Assembly: GCA_949284445.1 (NCBI GenBank)
Contig: CASDVP010000003.1
Coordinates: 1 to 64,000, forward strand
Direction: 5' to 3'
Source: an uncultured Bacillota bacterium
GTDB taxonomy: Bacteria > Bacillota_I > Bacilli_A > RFN20 > CAG-288
DNA length: 64,000 nt
The translations under genes and the position numbers were made by a program. This document shows, in pieces, positions 49,943 through 58,628 of this stretch. The first letter of the stretch is position 1, and each line of letters begins with the position of its first letter. The notes below the pieces were generated by a model, which did no database searches, was not told where the DNA came from, and was given only the letters and a program-made list of their open reading frames with translations.

Positions 49943-52881
49943 AAAACTGTCTCCTCCTTTTTCTTCAACTTAATTTTATCAGTATCTTTCTTTCGCAAGA
50001 AATACTTTCTTAATTCTTCGACGAAGAAGATGATGAACGGGAAGGTCAACATGACTAACCAGATGCGATAATCAGTGATGTTATATGATTGGAAGACGTT
50101 TTCATTCACCCATGGTAAGAAGATGACAAGCATGATGAGAATGAGTTCTGAAATGATACCGAGATTGATGGTTTTATTAGAGAAAATACCGATCTTGAAC
50201 ACTGAATCTTTTTCAGTTCGACAGTTCATGCTCATACCTATTTGACAGAAGATGATCGATGTTAACACGACAGCTGTCGAAGACATCCATAAATGATTAT
50301 TAAATATGTTATTAGGATCTTGGAAGAAGAATTGATATGAGACTCCTTGATCCATAGATAAGAAGAGGGTGTATAAAAAGAAAGCAGCCATCGATAATAT
50401 AGTGGTCTGTATGCCGTATAATCCCGCTTTTCCTAATAATTTCTTATCTATCAAATGAGAGTTTCGAGAACGCGGCTTTTGATCCATAACTGTATTTGAA
50501 GGAGCTTCCGCACCTAAGCCGAGAGCTGGGACTAAATCCGTTCCTAAATCGATGAAGAGAACCTCTAAGATCGTTAGTGGTTGTGGAACTAAATTATATG
50601 TTAATAGCGGTAAAAGGAAAGGTATCGCTTCTGGCACATTGGAATTGAAAATGTAGGTGATGAATTTCTTGATATTGTTATAGACAGTTCGACCTTCTTT
50701 GATGGCTTTGACAATCGAAGCGAAGTTATCATCAGTGATGATCATATCCGCAGCATCTTTAGCGACGTCAGTACCGGTGATACCCATAGCGACACCGATA
50801 TCGGCTTTTTTCAAAGCCGGAGCATCGTTAACACCATCACCAGTCACTGCGACTATTTCACCTAATTCCTGCAAGTTAGTGACAACACGATATTTCTGAT
50901 CAGGAGCTAATCTCGCAAAAATGACTTCGCCTTTTAAAACTTCTTTGAGTTCATCATCGCTCATCTGCGCCAATTTGCTACCAGTGATCACTTGAGGATC
51001 AGAGCTAGTCACAATGTTGATCTTCTTAGCGATAGCTAGAGCTGTGAGTTCATAATCACCAGTGACCATGATGATCTTAATACCTGCGCGATGACATTCA
51101 TCAATAGCTTGCTTGATCTCATCCCTAGGAGGATCTTGCATCGCTTCTAATCCTAAGAATATCAAATCGGTTTCAATATTATCAGGAGTGTAGTCCGATA
51201 ACGCGATAGGGATAGATCCATCTCTAGGAAGATATCTCATCGCCATGCCTAAAACTCTTAAGCCATCGCGAGCATAAGCATCGTTTTGTTTCATAGCTTG
51301 CTTGATATCATCGCTGGTGATATCTCTGACTTGACCATCGACAAAGATCTTAGTGCATTTATCCAGAACCTCTTTAGGAGCGCCTTTAGTATAGGCGACT
51401 CTTTGACAATCATTGATCGGTTCTTCTAATTGGTGGATAGTCGTCATCATTTTTCTGACTGAATCGAATGGTAATTTTCTGATTCTCGGTGTGAGATTCA
51501 ATTGATTAGCGGGACTTAATAGCCCTTTTTCAGCAGCGACTCCTAAACAGGCTTCGGTGGGATCACCTAAAACCGTATAGTGAGGATTCTCACTTTTCTC
51601 ATCCGGTGGAACCAATTTAGCATCTGAACAGAGAGCGCCCGCGGTCAATAAAAGCTTCAATCCGTAGTCATCAACAACGGTCAGTTTTTTACCGCTAGCA
51701 TCTCTGATGTCACCTTTAGGCGCATAGCCGTTTCCAGAAACTGTCAAGACGCCTTTTGGCAGATAGAGACTTTTGACTGTCATTTCATTTTTGGTCAAAG
51801 TTCCAGTCTTATCTGAACAGATGACAGTTGTTGAACCCAATGTTTCAACAGCCGTCAGAGATTTCATCAAGCTGCCTTCTTTAGCCATCCTTTGAACAGC
51901 TTTGGCTAGTGAAAGGGTGACAGTCGGAGAGAGACCTTCAGGAATGAAAGCGACGATCATACCTAAGGCGAAAACGAATTGGGTCAAATAAAGATTAGGG
52001 CTTCCAAACGAACTATTTTTTAAGCCGTTGATGATGAGTCCTAAAATGAAAACTAAAGCACCGACAGATAAAGCGATGATCGTGATGATCTTTGTCGCAT
52101 GATCAATGTCCTTTTGTAATGGTGATTTCTTAGGCTTGATATCTTGAGTCAATTTGGCAATTTTACCAAATTCCGTATTCATACCGGTGGCATAAACAAC
52201 TGCTCTAGCGCTTCCAGTAGAAACGGAAGTTCCAGCAAAAACAAAGTTTTTAACACCGACGATCGTCTCGATCTTTTTATAAGGTTCTAACGTTTTTCTG
52301 ACAGGAGTAGCTTCACCATCTAACGCTGATTGTGAAACTGTGAAATCATCGCACATAAGGATACGACCATCAGCAGAGATCTTATCCCCTTCTTCTAAAA
52401 TCATGATATCACCGACAACTAAGTCTTTAGCTTCGATTTTATTCTCTTTGCCATCGCGGATGACTCTGACGAATTGCGGTAACATTTTAGCTAGAGCACC
52501 AGTCACTTTGCCAGCTTTGTACTGCTGCATGAAAGAAAAGATACCATTGATGATATTGACTAACCAAACAGCGACGCCTAAGTAGAGCATCGAAGGATCT
52601 TTTAAAACACCGATGCTGTTCACGGTGTCTTCAGCGATAAAGCAAGAGAGAATTGCTAAAGCACCAGCTACCCAAAGAAGGATAGCCATCGGGGATATAA
52701 AATTTTCTAAAAAAATCTTATAAGTAGGAACCTTTTTTCCTTTTTCAATGATATTGGGTCCATCCTTGCTCAGTCTATCTTTGGCCTCTGATTGACTCAA
52801 ACCAGTCGCTCTGGTATTTAATAAACCATAAACTTGTCTCGGATAAGCTTCGGCAATCTTTTTCTTTTCTTCGTCCGTCAT
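49939..52881 (-). CDS. P-type cation-transporting ATPase (P2 type, Na+/K+- or Ca2+-ATPase-like)
   Basis: A membrane pump of 980 residues with about ten helices. The phosphorylated Asp357 is in SDKTGTLT, preceded by helix-4 motif PEGLSPTVTLSLA, whose PTVTLSLA tail recalls Na+/K+-type (P2C) pumps more than SERCA. The A-domain loop reads SALDGEATPVRK where TGES is usual, the nucleotide domain carries KGAPKEVLDKC, and the hinge TGDGVNDAPALKKADIG is intact. It leads an operon with two RCK proteins. The ion cannot be decided: the second-cytoplasmic-loop and helix motifs are mixed. The A-domain DGEA in place of TGES is a known conservative variant in some P2 pumps. Confidence 0.9.
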   Translation of the reverse strand: MTDEEKKKIAEAYPRQVYGLLNTRATGLSQSEAKDRLSKDGPNIIEKGKKVPTYKIFLENFISPMAILLWVAGALAILSCFIAEDTVNSIGVLKDPSMLYLGVAVWLVNIINGIFSFMQQYKAGKVTGALAKMLPQFVRVIRDGKENKIEAKDLVVGDIMILEEGDKISADGRILMCDDFTVSQSALDGEATPVRKTLEPYKKIETIVGVKNFVFAGTSVSTGSARAVVYATGMNTEFGKIAKLTQDIKPKKSPLQKDIDHATKIITIIALSVGALVFILGLIINGLKNSSFGSPNLYLTQFVFALGMIVAFIPEGLSPTVTLSLAKAVQRMAKEGSLMKSLTAVETLGSTTVICSDKTGTLTKNEMTVKSLYLPKGVLTVSGNGYAPKGDIRDASGKKLTVVDDYGLKLLLTAGALCSDAKLVPPDEKSENPHYTVLGDPTEACLGVAAEKGLLSPANQLNLTPRIRKLPFDSVRKMMTTIHQLEEPINDCQRVAYTKGAPKEVLDKCTKIFVDGQVRDITSDDIKQAMKQNDAYARDGLRVLGMAMRYLPRDGSIPIALSDYTPDNIETDLIFLGLEAMQDPPRDEIKQAIDECHRAGIKIIMVTGDYELTALAIAKKINIVTSSDPQVITGSKLAQMSDDELKEVLKGEVIFARLAPDQKYRVVTNLQELGEIVAVTGDGVNDAPALKKADIGVAMGITGTDVAKDAADMIITDDNFASIVKAIKEGRTVYNNIKKFITYIFNSNVPEAIPFLLPLLTYNLVPQPLTILEVLFIDLGTDLVPALGLGAEAPSNTVMDQKPRSRNSHLIDKKLLGKAGLYGIQTTILSMAAFFLYTLFLSMDQGVSYQFFFQDPNNIFNNHLWMSSTAVVLTSIIFCQIGMSMNCRTEKDSVFKIGIFSNKTINLGIISELILIMLVIFLPWVNENVFQSYNITDYRIWLVMLTFPFIIFFVEELRKYFLRKKDTDKIKLKKKEETVL

Positions 52882-53006
52882 AGTTTCCTCCTAACGAACT
52901 AAACTCTTAGAGATTATAAAAAGAAATTAAAAAGAGGTCAATTGACCAAAACATTATTAAGATGATTAAAAAGTGGTGAAAATCTTTAGTTTTTCGTTTT
53001 TTCAAC

Positions 53007-53035
53007 TTAACAACTGCCCGTTTTTTTGCTATAAT
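53007..53035 (+). promoter_or_regulatory. promoter of the CarD-like gene
   Basis: TTAACA (53007-53012), a 17-base spacer and TATAAT (53030-53035) with TG at 53027-53028 form a near-consensus extended promoter 52 bases before the start. Confidence 0.75.
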
Positions 53036-53086
53036 AATAGAGAATTTTGAAGCCGCTTGAGATTGATTGTTGGAGGTTAAAATTCT

Positions 53087-53605
53087 GTGCTCAGCTTGAA
53101 TGATAAAGTTCTGGATAAATCAGGAAGGATTTTTATTATTTTCGGCACCAAAACAATGAATTTTGGAAGCGGTGAAAGCAAATATTACATTCTTAAACCT
53201 TGCTTTCAATACGATTTCAGCCCTGGCTATCAATGCTTCATTCCTTTTGATAAAGCCGAGGAATTATTAAGAAAAATAATGAGCAAAGAAGAAGCTCTCA
53301 AATTGATAGATAATTATAATGATTTAGATGTTTTCATCTCGCATAATCCGCGCGAGAAAAAACTCTTTTTCCAACAGATCATCTCCTCAGGTGAAAGGCT
53401 TAACATTCTAAAAGTTTATAAAACTTTACTCCATTCCAGAAATGAGCGCATCAAAAACAACAAACCTTTCTCAGATTATGACACACGGCTTTTAAAAACT
53501 TTAAAAACTTTGATAGTCGAAGAATTATCGGTATCTCTAAATATCTCTACTGATAAGATCCCTCAATTTGTCAACGATCGCATCGGCGAAGCTATCTTCG
53601 CATGA
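53087..53605 (+). CDS. CarD/CdnL-family RNA-polymerase-binding regulator
   Basis: A 172-residue protein. The N-terminal RNA-polymerase-interaction (Tudor-like) domain opens with LSLNDKVLDKSGRIFIIF and includes SKYYILKP; the helical C-terminal part has KIMSKEEALKLIDNYNDL. CarD proteins stabilise open promoter complexes in many bacteria. GTG 53087 is nine bases after TGGAGGT. It converges with an XRE repressor nine bases away. Confidence 0.8.
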   Translation: MLSLNDKVLDKSGRIFIIFGTKTMNFGSGESKYYILKPCFQYDFSPGYQCFIPFDKAEELLRKIMSKEEALKLIDNYNDLDVFISHNPREKKLFFQQIISSGERLNILKVYKTLLHSRNERIKNNKPFSDYDTRLLKTLKTLIVEELSVSLNISTDKIPQFVNDRIGEAIFA

Positions 53606-53613
53606 TTCATATT

Positions 53614-53976
53614 TTATAGATAAGTCTTTTTGATAAATTTGATCGCTTCTAAAAGCTTTCTCTTTTCATCATCTGATAAATCTTTGATCTCATCATAAAA
53701 AGCTAATAAGTTTTTATCTATTTGCACTTCTTGAATATAATCGGTGACTTTTCCTTCGTTATAAGTGTTCTTTCTTTTTCTGCCTAATAAAAAATCCACC
53801 GATACATGAAAATAATCAGCTATATTTGAAACAACCTGTAATGTCGGTTCCACTCTTCCTAATTCATAATCGGAAATCGCATATTGCTTCATGTGAAGCT
53901 TTTTAGCTAATTCCGCTTGTGTGAGACCCGCTTGTTTTCTCAATAATCTCAAATTCTCTCTCAAATGCATTTTCAC
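53614..53976 (-). CDS. XRE-family transcriptional repressor
   Basis: A 120-residue regulator with a Cro/CI-type helix-turn-helix at residues 5-60 (LRLLRKQAGLTQAELAKKLH, VSNIADYFHVSVDFLLGR). The C-terminal 55 residues look helical and probably dimerise. GAGGTG precedes the ATG. The upstream region holds a 15-base palindrome overlapping its likely promoter, consistent with autoregulation. Confidence 0.9.
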   Translation of the reverse strand: MKMHLRENLRLLRKQAGLTQAELAKKLHMKQYAISDYELGRVEPTLQVVSNIADYFHVSVDFLLGRKRKNTYNEGKVTDYIQEVQIDKNLLAFYDEIKDLSDDEKRKLLEAIKFIKKTYL

Positions 53977-54003
53977 ACCTCAGACAACATAATAATATAT
54001 AAC

Positions 54004-54018
54004 TTGTTAAAATAACAA
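54004..54018. promoter_or_regulatory. palindromic operator candidate of the XRE repressor
   Basis: TTGTTA AAA TAACAA is a perfect 15-base palindrome, 28 bases upstream of the repressor start. On the minus strand its TTGTTA half can serve as a -35, with TATTAT about 18 bases on. Repressor binding would therefore block the promoter. Confidence 0.5.
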
Positions 54019-54095
54019 ATTATTTTTATTCGTAATTTCAACGCCAAAGTTTCTCAGCCAAAAGATTGCTTTTTTTAAATAGAATAAGTAATCTA

Positions 54096-54947
54096 ATGGA
54101 TATGAACACATTAAATGAGATCAACTGGTTTCCAGGTCATATGAAAAAAGCTCTCGACCACATCAAAGAGAGGCTCAAAACATGCGATGGTGTCATCGAA
54201 ATAGGAGATAGTCGAGCTCCGATATCTTCTTTTCCGACATATTTAGATAAACTGGTCGCTGACAAAGCAAAATTCTATCTTTTTTCTAAAGCAGATTTAG
54301 CTGATAAAACTGCTTTACAAAAACATCTGGATAAATATACTTCTTCTGGGATAAAGGCCTTAGCGCTGAATCTGACAGATCGAAGAGCAGTTCAAACTTT
54401 GATCAGTCAATTGAGCTTAGTCAGAACAAAACAAGAAGAACGATTTTTAAAACTAGGCTTTCCTTCTCCTAGCAAACGCTTTTTAGTATTGGGCATTCCG
54501 AATGTCGGCAAATCGACTCTGATCAACAGTTTAGCTAAAAAGAAAAAAGCAGCTGTCGAAAATAAACCAGGCAAAACCAGAAGTGAAAGCTTGATAAAGG
54601 TGAGCGATAAAGTTTTCATCATCGATGCACCTGGCATATTAGAACCGAATTATGAAGATAAAAACATCGTTATCAGATTAGCCCTCTTAGGTTCGATCAG
54701 AAATGACATCTTACCTCTCATACCTCTGACTGATTATCTTTTAGATTATTTATTAAAACATTATCCGCAAAGGATCATCGAACGATACCAGGTGTCTTTA
54801 GAAGGTGATCATGAGGAGATATTCTTGAATATCGCTAAAAAAAGAAATTTTATCAACAAGAATCAAGCGGATAGCGAGCGCGCTAGAAACACCCTGTTAA
54901 CCGAATTTCGCAATGGCCTATTAGGGGGTATTTCATTAGATGAGTAA
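54096..54947 (+). CDS. rbgA: ribosome-biogenesis GTPase RbgA/YlqF
   Basis: Needed for late 50S subunit assembly. The 283 residues open with NWFPGHMKKAL, a family hallmark, and show the circularly permuted GTPase order: G4 (FSKADL) first, then G1 GIPNVGKSTLINSL, then G3 DAPGI. The C-terminal helical domain follows. ATG 54096 is preferred. No Shine-Dalgarno site is seen, but TAGAAT at 54080-54085 ends 10 bases upstream, so a near-leaderless start is possible; ATG 54102 is an alternative. It overlaps rnhB by eight bases. Confidence 0.93.
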   Translation: MDMNTLNEINWFPGHMKKALDHIKERLKTCDGVIEIGDSRAPISSFPTYLDKLVADKAKFYLFSKADLADKTALQKHLDKYTSSGIKALALNLTDRRAVQTLISQLSLVRTKQEERFLKLGFPSPSKRFLVLGIPNVGKSTLINSLAKKKKAAVENKPGKTRSESLIKVSDKVFIIDAPGILEPNYEDKNIVIRLALLGSIRNDILPLIPLTDYLLDYLLKHYPQRIIERYQVSLEGDHEEIFLNIAKKRNFINKNQADSERARNTLLTEFRNGLLGGISLDE

Positions 54948-55581
54948 ATTATTTGAGTTTGATCAAAACATCCGCATAAAAGAAAACATAACTAATATCG
55001 TCGGTCTCGATGAAGCGGGAAGAGGACCTCTAGCCGGACCAGTAGCAACTGCAGCTGTCGTCTTACCTAAAGATTACCAGAATGAAATGATCAACGATTC
55101 TAAGAAGCTCACCGATAAAGAGCGTCGACTGTTGTTTGAAGAGATCAAAAAAATGGCATTAGCCTATAAAGTCATTTTGGTCCCTGTCGAAACAATCGAT
55201 AGCATCAACATTTTAGAAGCCGATAGAAAAGGGATGCAAGAATGTTTAGAAGACGTCGAAAGCCAAGTTGAGGTCGACTATGTCATCACCGATTATATGA
55301 GATTAAAAACTGCGCATCCTTTGCTGAGCATCCCTAAAGGTGATGCGACTAGTCTAGCTGTAGCTGCTGCTTCGATCGTAGCTAAAGTCACTAGAGATGA
55401 CTATATGATCGAATTAGATAAGAAATATCCTCAGTATGATTTAGCTAAAAATAAAGGATATGGAACTAAAAAACATTTAGAGGCTTTAAAACGCTTCGGA
55501 TATGTCAAAGGTCTGCATCGTCTTTCCTTTGAACCGGTCAAAAGCATGTATTTAGGAATCGAACAATTGACACTTTTTTAG
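54940..55581 (+). CDS. rnhB: ribonuclease HII
   Basis: Removes ribonucleotides and RNA primers from DNA. The 213-residue product shows the catalytic acid pair in GLDEAGRGPLAGP, the Asp of DYVITDYMRL, and the KGDATSLAVAAASIVAK helix. ATG 54940 overlaps the end of rbgA. In Bacilli rbgA-rnhB pairing is common. Confidence 0.96.
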   Translation: MSKLFEFDQNIRIKENITNIVGLDEAGRGPLAGPVATAAVVLPKDYQNEMINDSKKLTDKERRLLFEEIKKMALAYKVILVPVETIDSINILEADRKGMQECLEDVESQVEVDYVITDYMRLKTAHPLLSIPKGDATSLAVAAASIVAKVTRDDYMIELDKKYPQYDLAKNKGYGTKKHLEALKRFGYVKGLHRLSFEPVKSMYLGIEQLTLF

Positions 55582-55588
55582 AAAAAAG

Positions 55589-55618
55589 TCCTCCAAACAG
55601 CTAATAATAGTTGGAGGA
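55589..55618 (+). promoter_or_regulatory. hairpin covering the dprA ribosome binding site
   Basis: TCCTCCAA (55589-55596) is the exact complement of TTGGAGGA (55611-55618), which contains the dprA Shine-Dalgarno GGAGGA, with a 14-base loop between. The stem ends seven bases before ATG 55626. In the folded RNA the site would be masked. Confidence 0.65.
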
Positions 55619-55625
55619 TAATAAG

Positions 55626-56411
55626 ATGACTTGGAAGATAGAAGAACTTTTGCTGACAATATCCTATATTTGTAATGGTGAATGGGATGATATGTTTGAT
55701 ATCATCAAAAACAAAAAGAGAGTTGATTCAAAATATCTCACCATAGCTAGAGATCATGTCAAATCTCAATTTGTCCACATTCTCAGCGCTAAATATCCAG
55801 AATGCTATAAACATTCTCATAATCAGCCTATTTGTCTTTACTATTATGGCGATTTAAATCTACTCAGCACACCTTTATTAGCTGTTGTCGGAAGCAGGCA
55901 TCCTACCGCTTATCAAAAAAGGATGACCGAAAAGCTCATCGATGAGTTCTTGAGTAAAACTGATAATAAGTATGGAATCATCTCTGGTATGGCTAAAGGA
56001 ATCGATCAGATAGCGATGGAAGTAGCTATGAAACATCAAGCTAAATTGGTCAGTATCTTAGGCTCAGGAATTGAGTATTGCTATCCTAAAGAGAATCAAC
56101 ATATTTATGACTACTGCAAGAAACAAGGCCTATTGCTTTCAGAATATCCATGTGAGATAAAACCATTACCGAATCATTTTCCATTTCGAAATCGTCTGAT
56201 AGCTAGCGCCTGTAAAGCGATGTTTATTCCAGGCGCCAGTCAGCGCTCAGGAACAAGCACTTCCATCAAATATGCTTTAGAAGCTGGAAAAGATATCTTA
56301 GCCCTACCTTGTGATTTAGAAAACAATGATTTGACGAATCACTTGATCCATGATGGTGCTGATGTGGTTATAAACGCTGATGATTTGATAGATGCTATGG
56401 AGGGAAAATAA
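55626..56411 (+). CDS. dprA: DNA-processing protein DprA
   Basis: Loads RecA on incoming single-stranded DNA in natural transformation. The 261 residues hold the Rossmann-like core: VVGSRHPTAYQ, ISGMAKGIDQIA, LGSGIEYCYPKENQ, the FPFRNRLIASA signature and GKDILALPCD. It lacks the extra C-terminal winged helix of many DprA proteins, so it is shorter than the usual 280-370. ATG 55626 is used since GGAGGA (55613-55618) lies upstream; an in-frame TTG at 55611 is inside the hairpin. Possible competence genes beyond this are not in the window. Confidence 0.92.
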   Translation: MTWKIEELLLTISYICNGEWDDMFDIIKNKKRVDSKYLTIARDHVKSQFVHILSAKYPECYKHSHNQPICLYYYGDLNLLSTPLLAVVGSRHPTAYQKRMTEKLIDEFLSKTDNKYGIISGMAKGIDQIAMEVAMKHQAKLVSILGSGIEYCYPKENQHIYDYCKKQGLLLSEYPCEIKPLPNHFPFRNRLIASACKAMFIPGASQRSGTSTSIKYALEAGKDILALPCDLENNDLTNHLIHDGADVVINADDLIDAMEGK

Positions 56412-56443
56412 TTTTTTTAGCTATGCTAAGTCAGTTCTCTTTC

Positions 56444-56472
56444 TTGACAAGCAAGGTATTTGTTAATAATAA
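56444..56472 (+). promoter_or_regulatory. promoter of topA
   Basis: Consensus TTGACA (56444-56449), a 17-base spacer and TAATAA (56467-56472). The start codon is 27 bases on, behind AAGGAGGG. Confidence 0.7.
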
Positions 56473-56498
56473 TATTGTGCATTTTAAGGAGGGACCAA

Positions 56499-58628
56499 AT
56501 GAAACTGATCATAGTTGAATCACCTCACAAGAGTGATACTATCTCTCGCTTTTTAGGAAAAGATTATAAAATTGTCGCTAGTAAAGGTCATATCCGTGAT
56601 TTAGCTAGCAATGGTAAGATGGGTTTAGGAGTCGATGTTGCCCATGATTTTAAACCGACCTATGTCATCTCTAAGGATAAAGTCAACGTTGTCAAAGAAT
56701 TAAAAGCAGATGTTAAAAAAGCGGATACAGTTTATTTGGCTACCGACCCTGATAGAGAAGGAGAAGCTATCTCTTGGCATCTAGCTGAAGTATTAGGACT
56801 TGATCCTAAGACCACACCTCGTCTTGAATTCCATGAGATCACTAAACATGCCATCTTGAAGGCTTTAGATAACCCTCGAACCATCAATTTGAAATTGGTC
56901 GAATCACAAGAGACCAGAAGAATCATCGACCGCTTGATGGGTTACCGCCTTTCAAACATTCTTCAGAAAAAAATCAAATCGCGTTCTGCCGGCCGTGTTC
57001 AATCAGTCGTCTTGAAATTCATCGTCACACGTGAAAAAGAGATCCAAGCATTTGTCCCAGTCGAATATTGGACTATCGATGGTGATTTTGAAGCTGATTC
57101 AAAATCATTACATGCTGAGTTGACTTCATATAAGGATAAGCCATTAAAGATCAATAGCGCGGAAGAAGCTGAAAAAATAACTGGTGAATTACCGAAAGAA
57201 TTCGTGATCAAATCCATCAAACGCGAAAACAAATTCAAAGAACCCAAACCACCATTCATCACTTCCACTATGCAACAAGAAGCTTTTAATCAGTTCCATT
57301 TCTCCACTAAAAAGACAGCCGCCATCGCTCAAAAATTATATGAAGGTGAAGAGATCAACGGTCAATTGACCGGTCTTATAACCTATATGAGAACCGATTC
57401 TACAAGATTGTCAGACGAATTCATCTCATCGGCGAAAGCTTTCATTACTAATAGCTATGGTGCAAAGTATTTAGGTAAGGTCCATATGCAAAAGCAAACA
57501 AAGAATGTTCAAGATGCACATGAAGCTATCAGACCTACCGACTTGTCTTTAACTCCTGAGGTTGTTAAACCTTTCTTAGAGAAAGATGAATATCAGCTCT
57601 ACTCTTTGATCTATAATCGTGCTCTCGCTTCATTGATGGCGAGCAGAATCAGTGACTCAACCACTATATCTTTGACAGGCAATGACTATACTTTTTCAAC
57701 AAGCGCTGCTGTTGAAGTCTTCGACGGTTACTATAAAGTCTATGGTAAATATGAAGATAAAGATTCCAAAAAGACTTTACCTGATCTGAAAGAAGGCGAG
57801 AAAGTTTCTATCCGAGAATTACATCAAAATCAGCACTTCACCAAAGCGCCTACTAGATATAACGAAGGTAAAGTGGTCAAACTGATGCAAGAGAATGGCA
57901 TCGGACGTCCTTCCACTTATGCTCCTACTATCACTACGCTCTTAGCTAGAGACTATGTGGAGAATAAAAAAGGTTCCTTAGTCCCGACTGAACAAGGCGA
58001 TTTGACCGTTGATAAACTCGATGAGTATTTTCCTAAATATATGGATGTCTCCTACACTGCAAAAATGGAAAGCGATCTGGATGCTATCGCCGAAGGAAAA
58101 GTTGATAAAAATACTCTCCTCTCTGCTTTCTGGTCCGAATTCCAAAAATATTATGAAGCTGCTGATCATAACATGGAAAAAGTTCAGCCTAAAGAAGTCG
58201 GACGTAATTGTCCTAAATGCGGTGCACCATTAGTCATTCGCAAAGGCAAATATGGAGAGTTTATAGGTTGTTCTAACTATCCGAGTTGTAATTACATTGA
58301 AAAGGAAGAAAACGAAACTATCGATAGAACTTGCCCGATATGCGGTGCACAACTTGTGAAAAGAAAGAGCAAAAAAGGTGAATTCATAGGTTGTTCTAAC
58401 TATCCTAAATGTCATTATATGGAAACATTGGACGGTAAAGTTTTATCCAAAGAAAAAGAAGAAGTGGTCATCCCTGCTGATGCTCCTATCTGCCCGCGTT
58501 GTCATGGGGGTCATCTGATCACCAAAAAGAGCAGGTATGGTAAGACTTTCATCGGCTGTTCTAATTATCCTAAATGCAGATATATCCAAAAAGATGCAGA
58601 TAATGGAAAAGAAACAAAAGAAAACTAA
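56499..58628 (+). CDS. topA: DNA topoisomerase I
   Basis: Relaxes negative supercoils by a transient single-strand break. The 709 residues start with the Toprim domain (IVESPHKSDTI, and DPDREGEAISWHL), continue with SAGRVQS and the active-site Tyr296 in TYMRTDSTR, and end in three C4 zinc ribbons (first CPKCGAP, each followed by GCSNYP). The three fingers are the usual Bacilli number. ATG 56499 follows AAGGAGGG; the longer frame upstream has none. Confidence 0.97.
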   Translation: MKLIIVESPHKSDTISRFLGKDYKIVASKGHIRDLASNGKMGLGVDVAHDFKPTYVISKDKVNVVKELKADVKKADTVYLATDPDREGEAISWHLAEVLGLDPKTTPRLEFHEITKHAILKALDNPRTINLKLVESQETRRIIDRLMGYRLSNILQKKIKSRSAGRVQSVVLKFIVTREKEIQAFVPVEYWTIDGDFEADSKSLHAELTSYKDKPLKINSAEEAEKITGELPKEFVIKSIKRENKFKEPKPPFITSTMQQEAFNQFHFSTKKTAAIAQKLYEGEEINGQLTGLITYMRTDSTRLSDEFISSAKAFITNSYGAKYLGKVHMQKQTKNVQDAHEAIRPTDLSLTPEVVKPFLEKDEYQLYSLIYNRALASLMASRISDSTTISLTGNDYTFSTSAAVEVFDGYYKVYGKYEDKDSKKTLPDLKEGEKVSIRELHQNQHFTKAPTRYNEGKVVKLMQENGIGRPSTYAPTITTLLARDYVENKKGSLVPTEQGDLTVDKLDEYFPKYMDVSYTAKMESDLDAIAEGKVDKNTLLSAFWSEFQKYYEAADHNMEKVQPKEVGRNCPKCGAPLVIRKGKYGEFIGCSNYPSCNYIEKEENETIDRTCPICGAQLVKRKSKKGEFIGCSNYPKCHYMETLDGKVLSKEKEEVVIPADAPICPRCHGGHLITKKSRYGKTFIGCSNYPKCRYIQKDADNGKETKEN

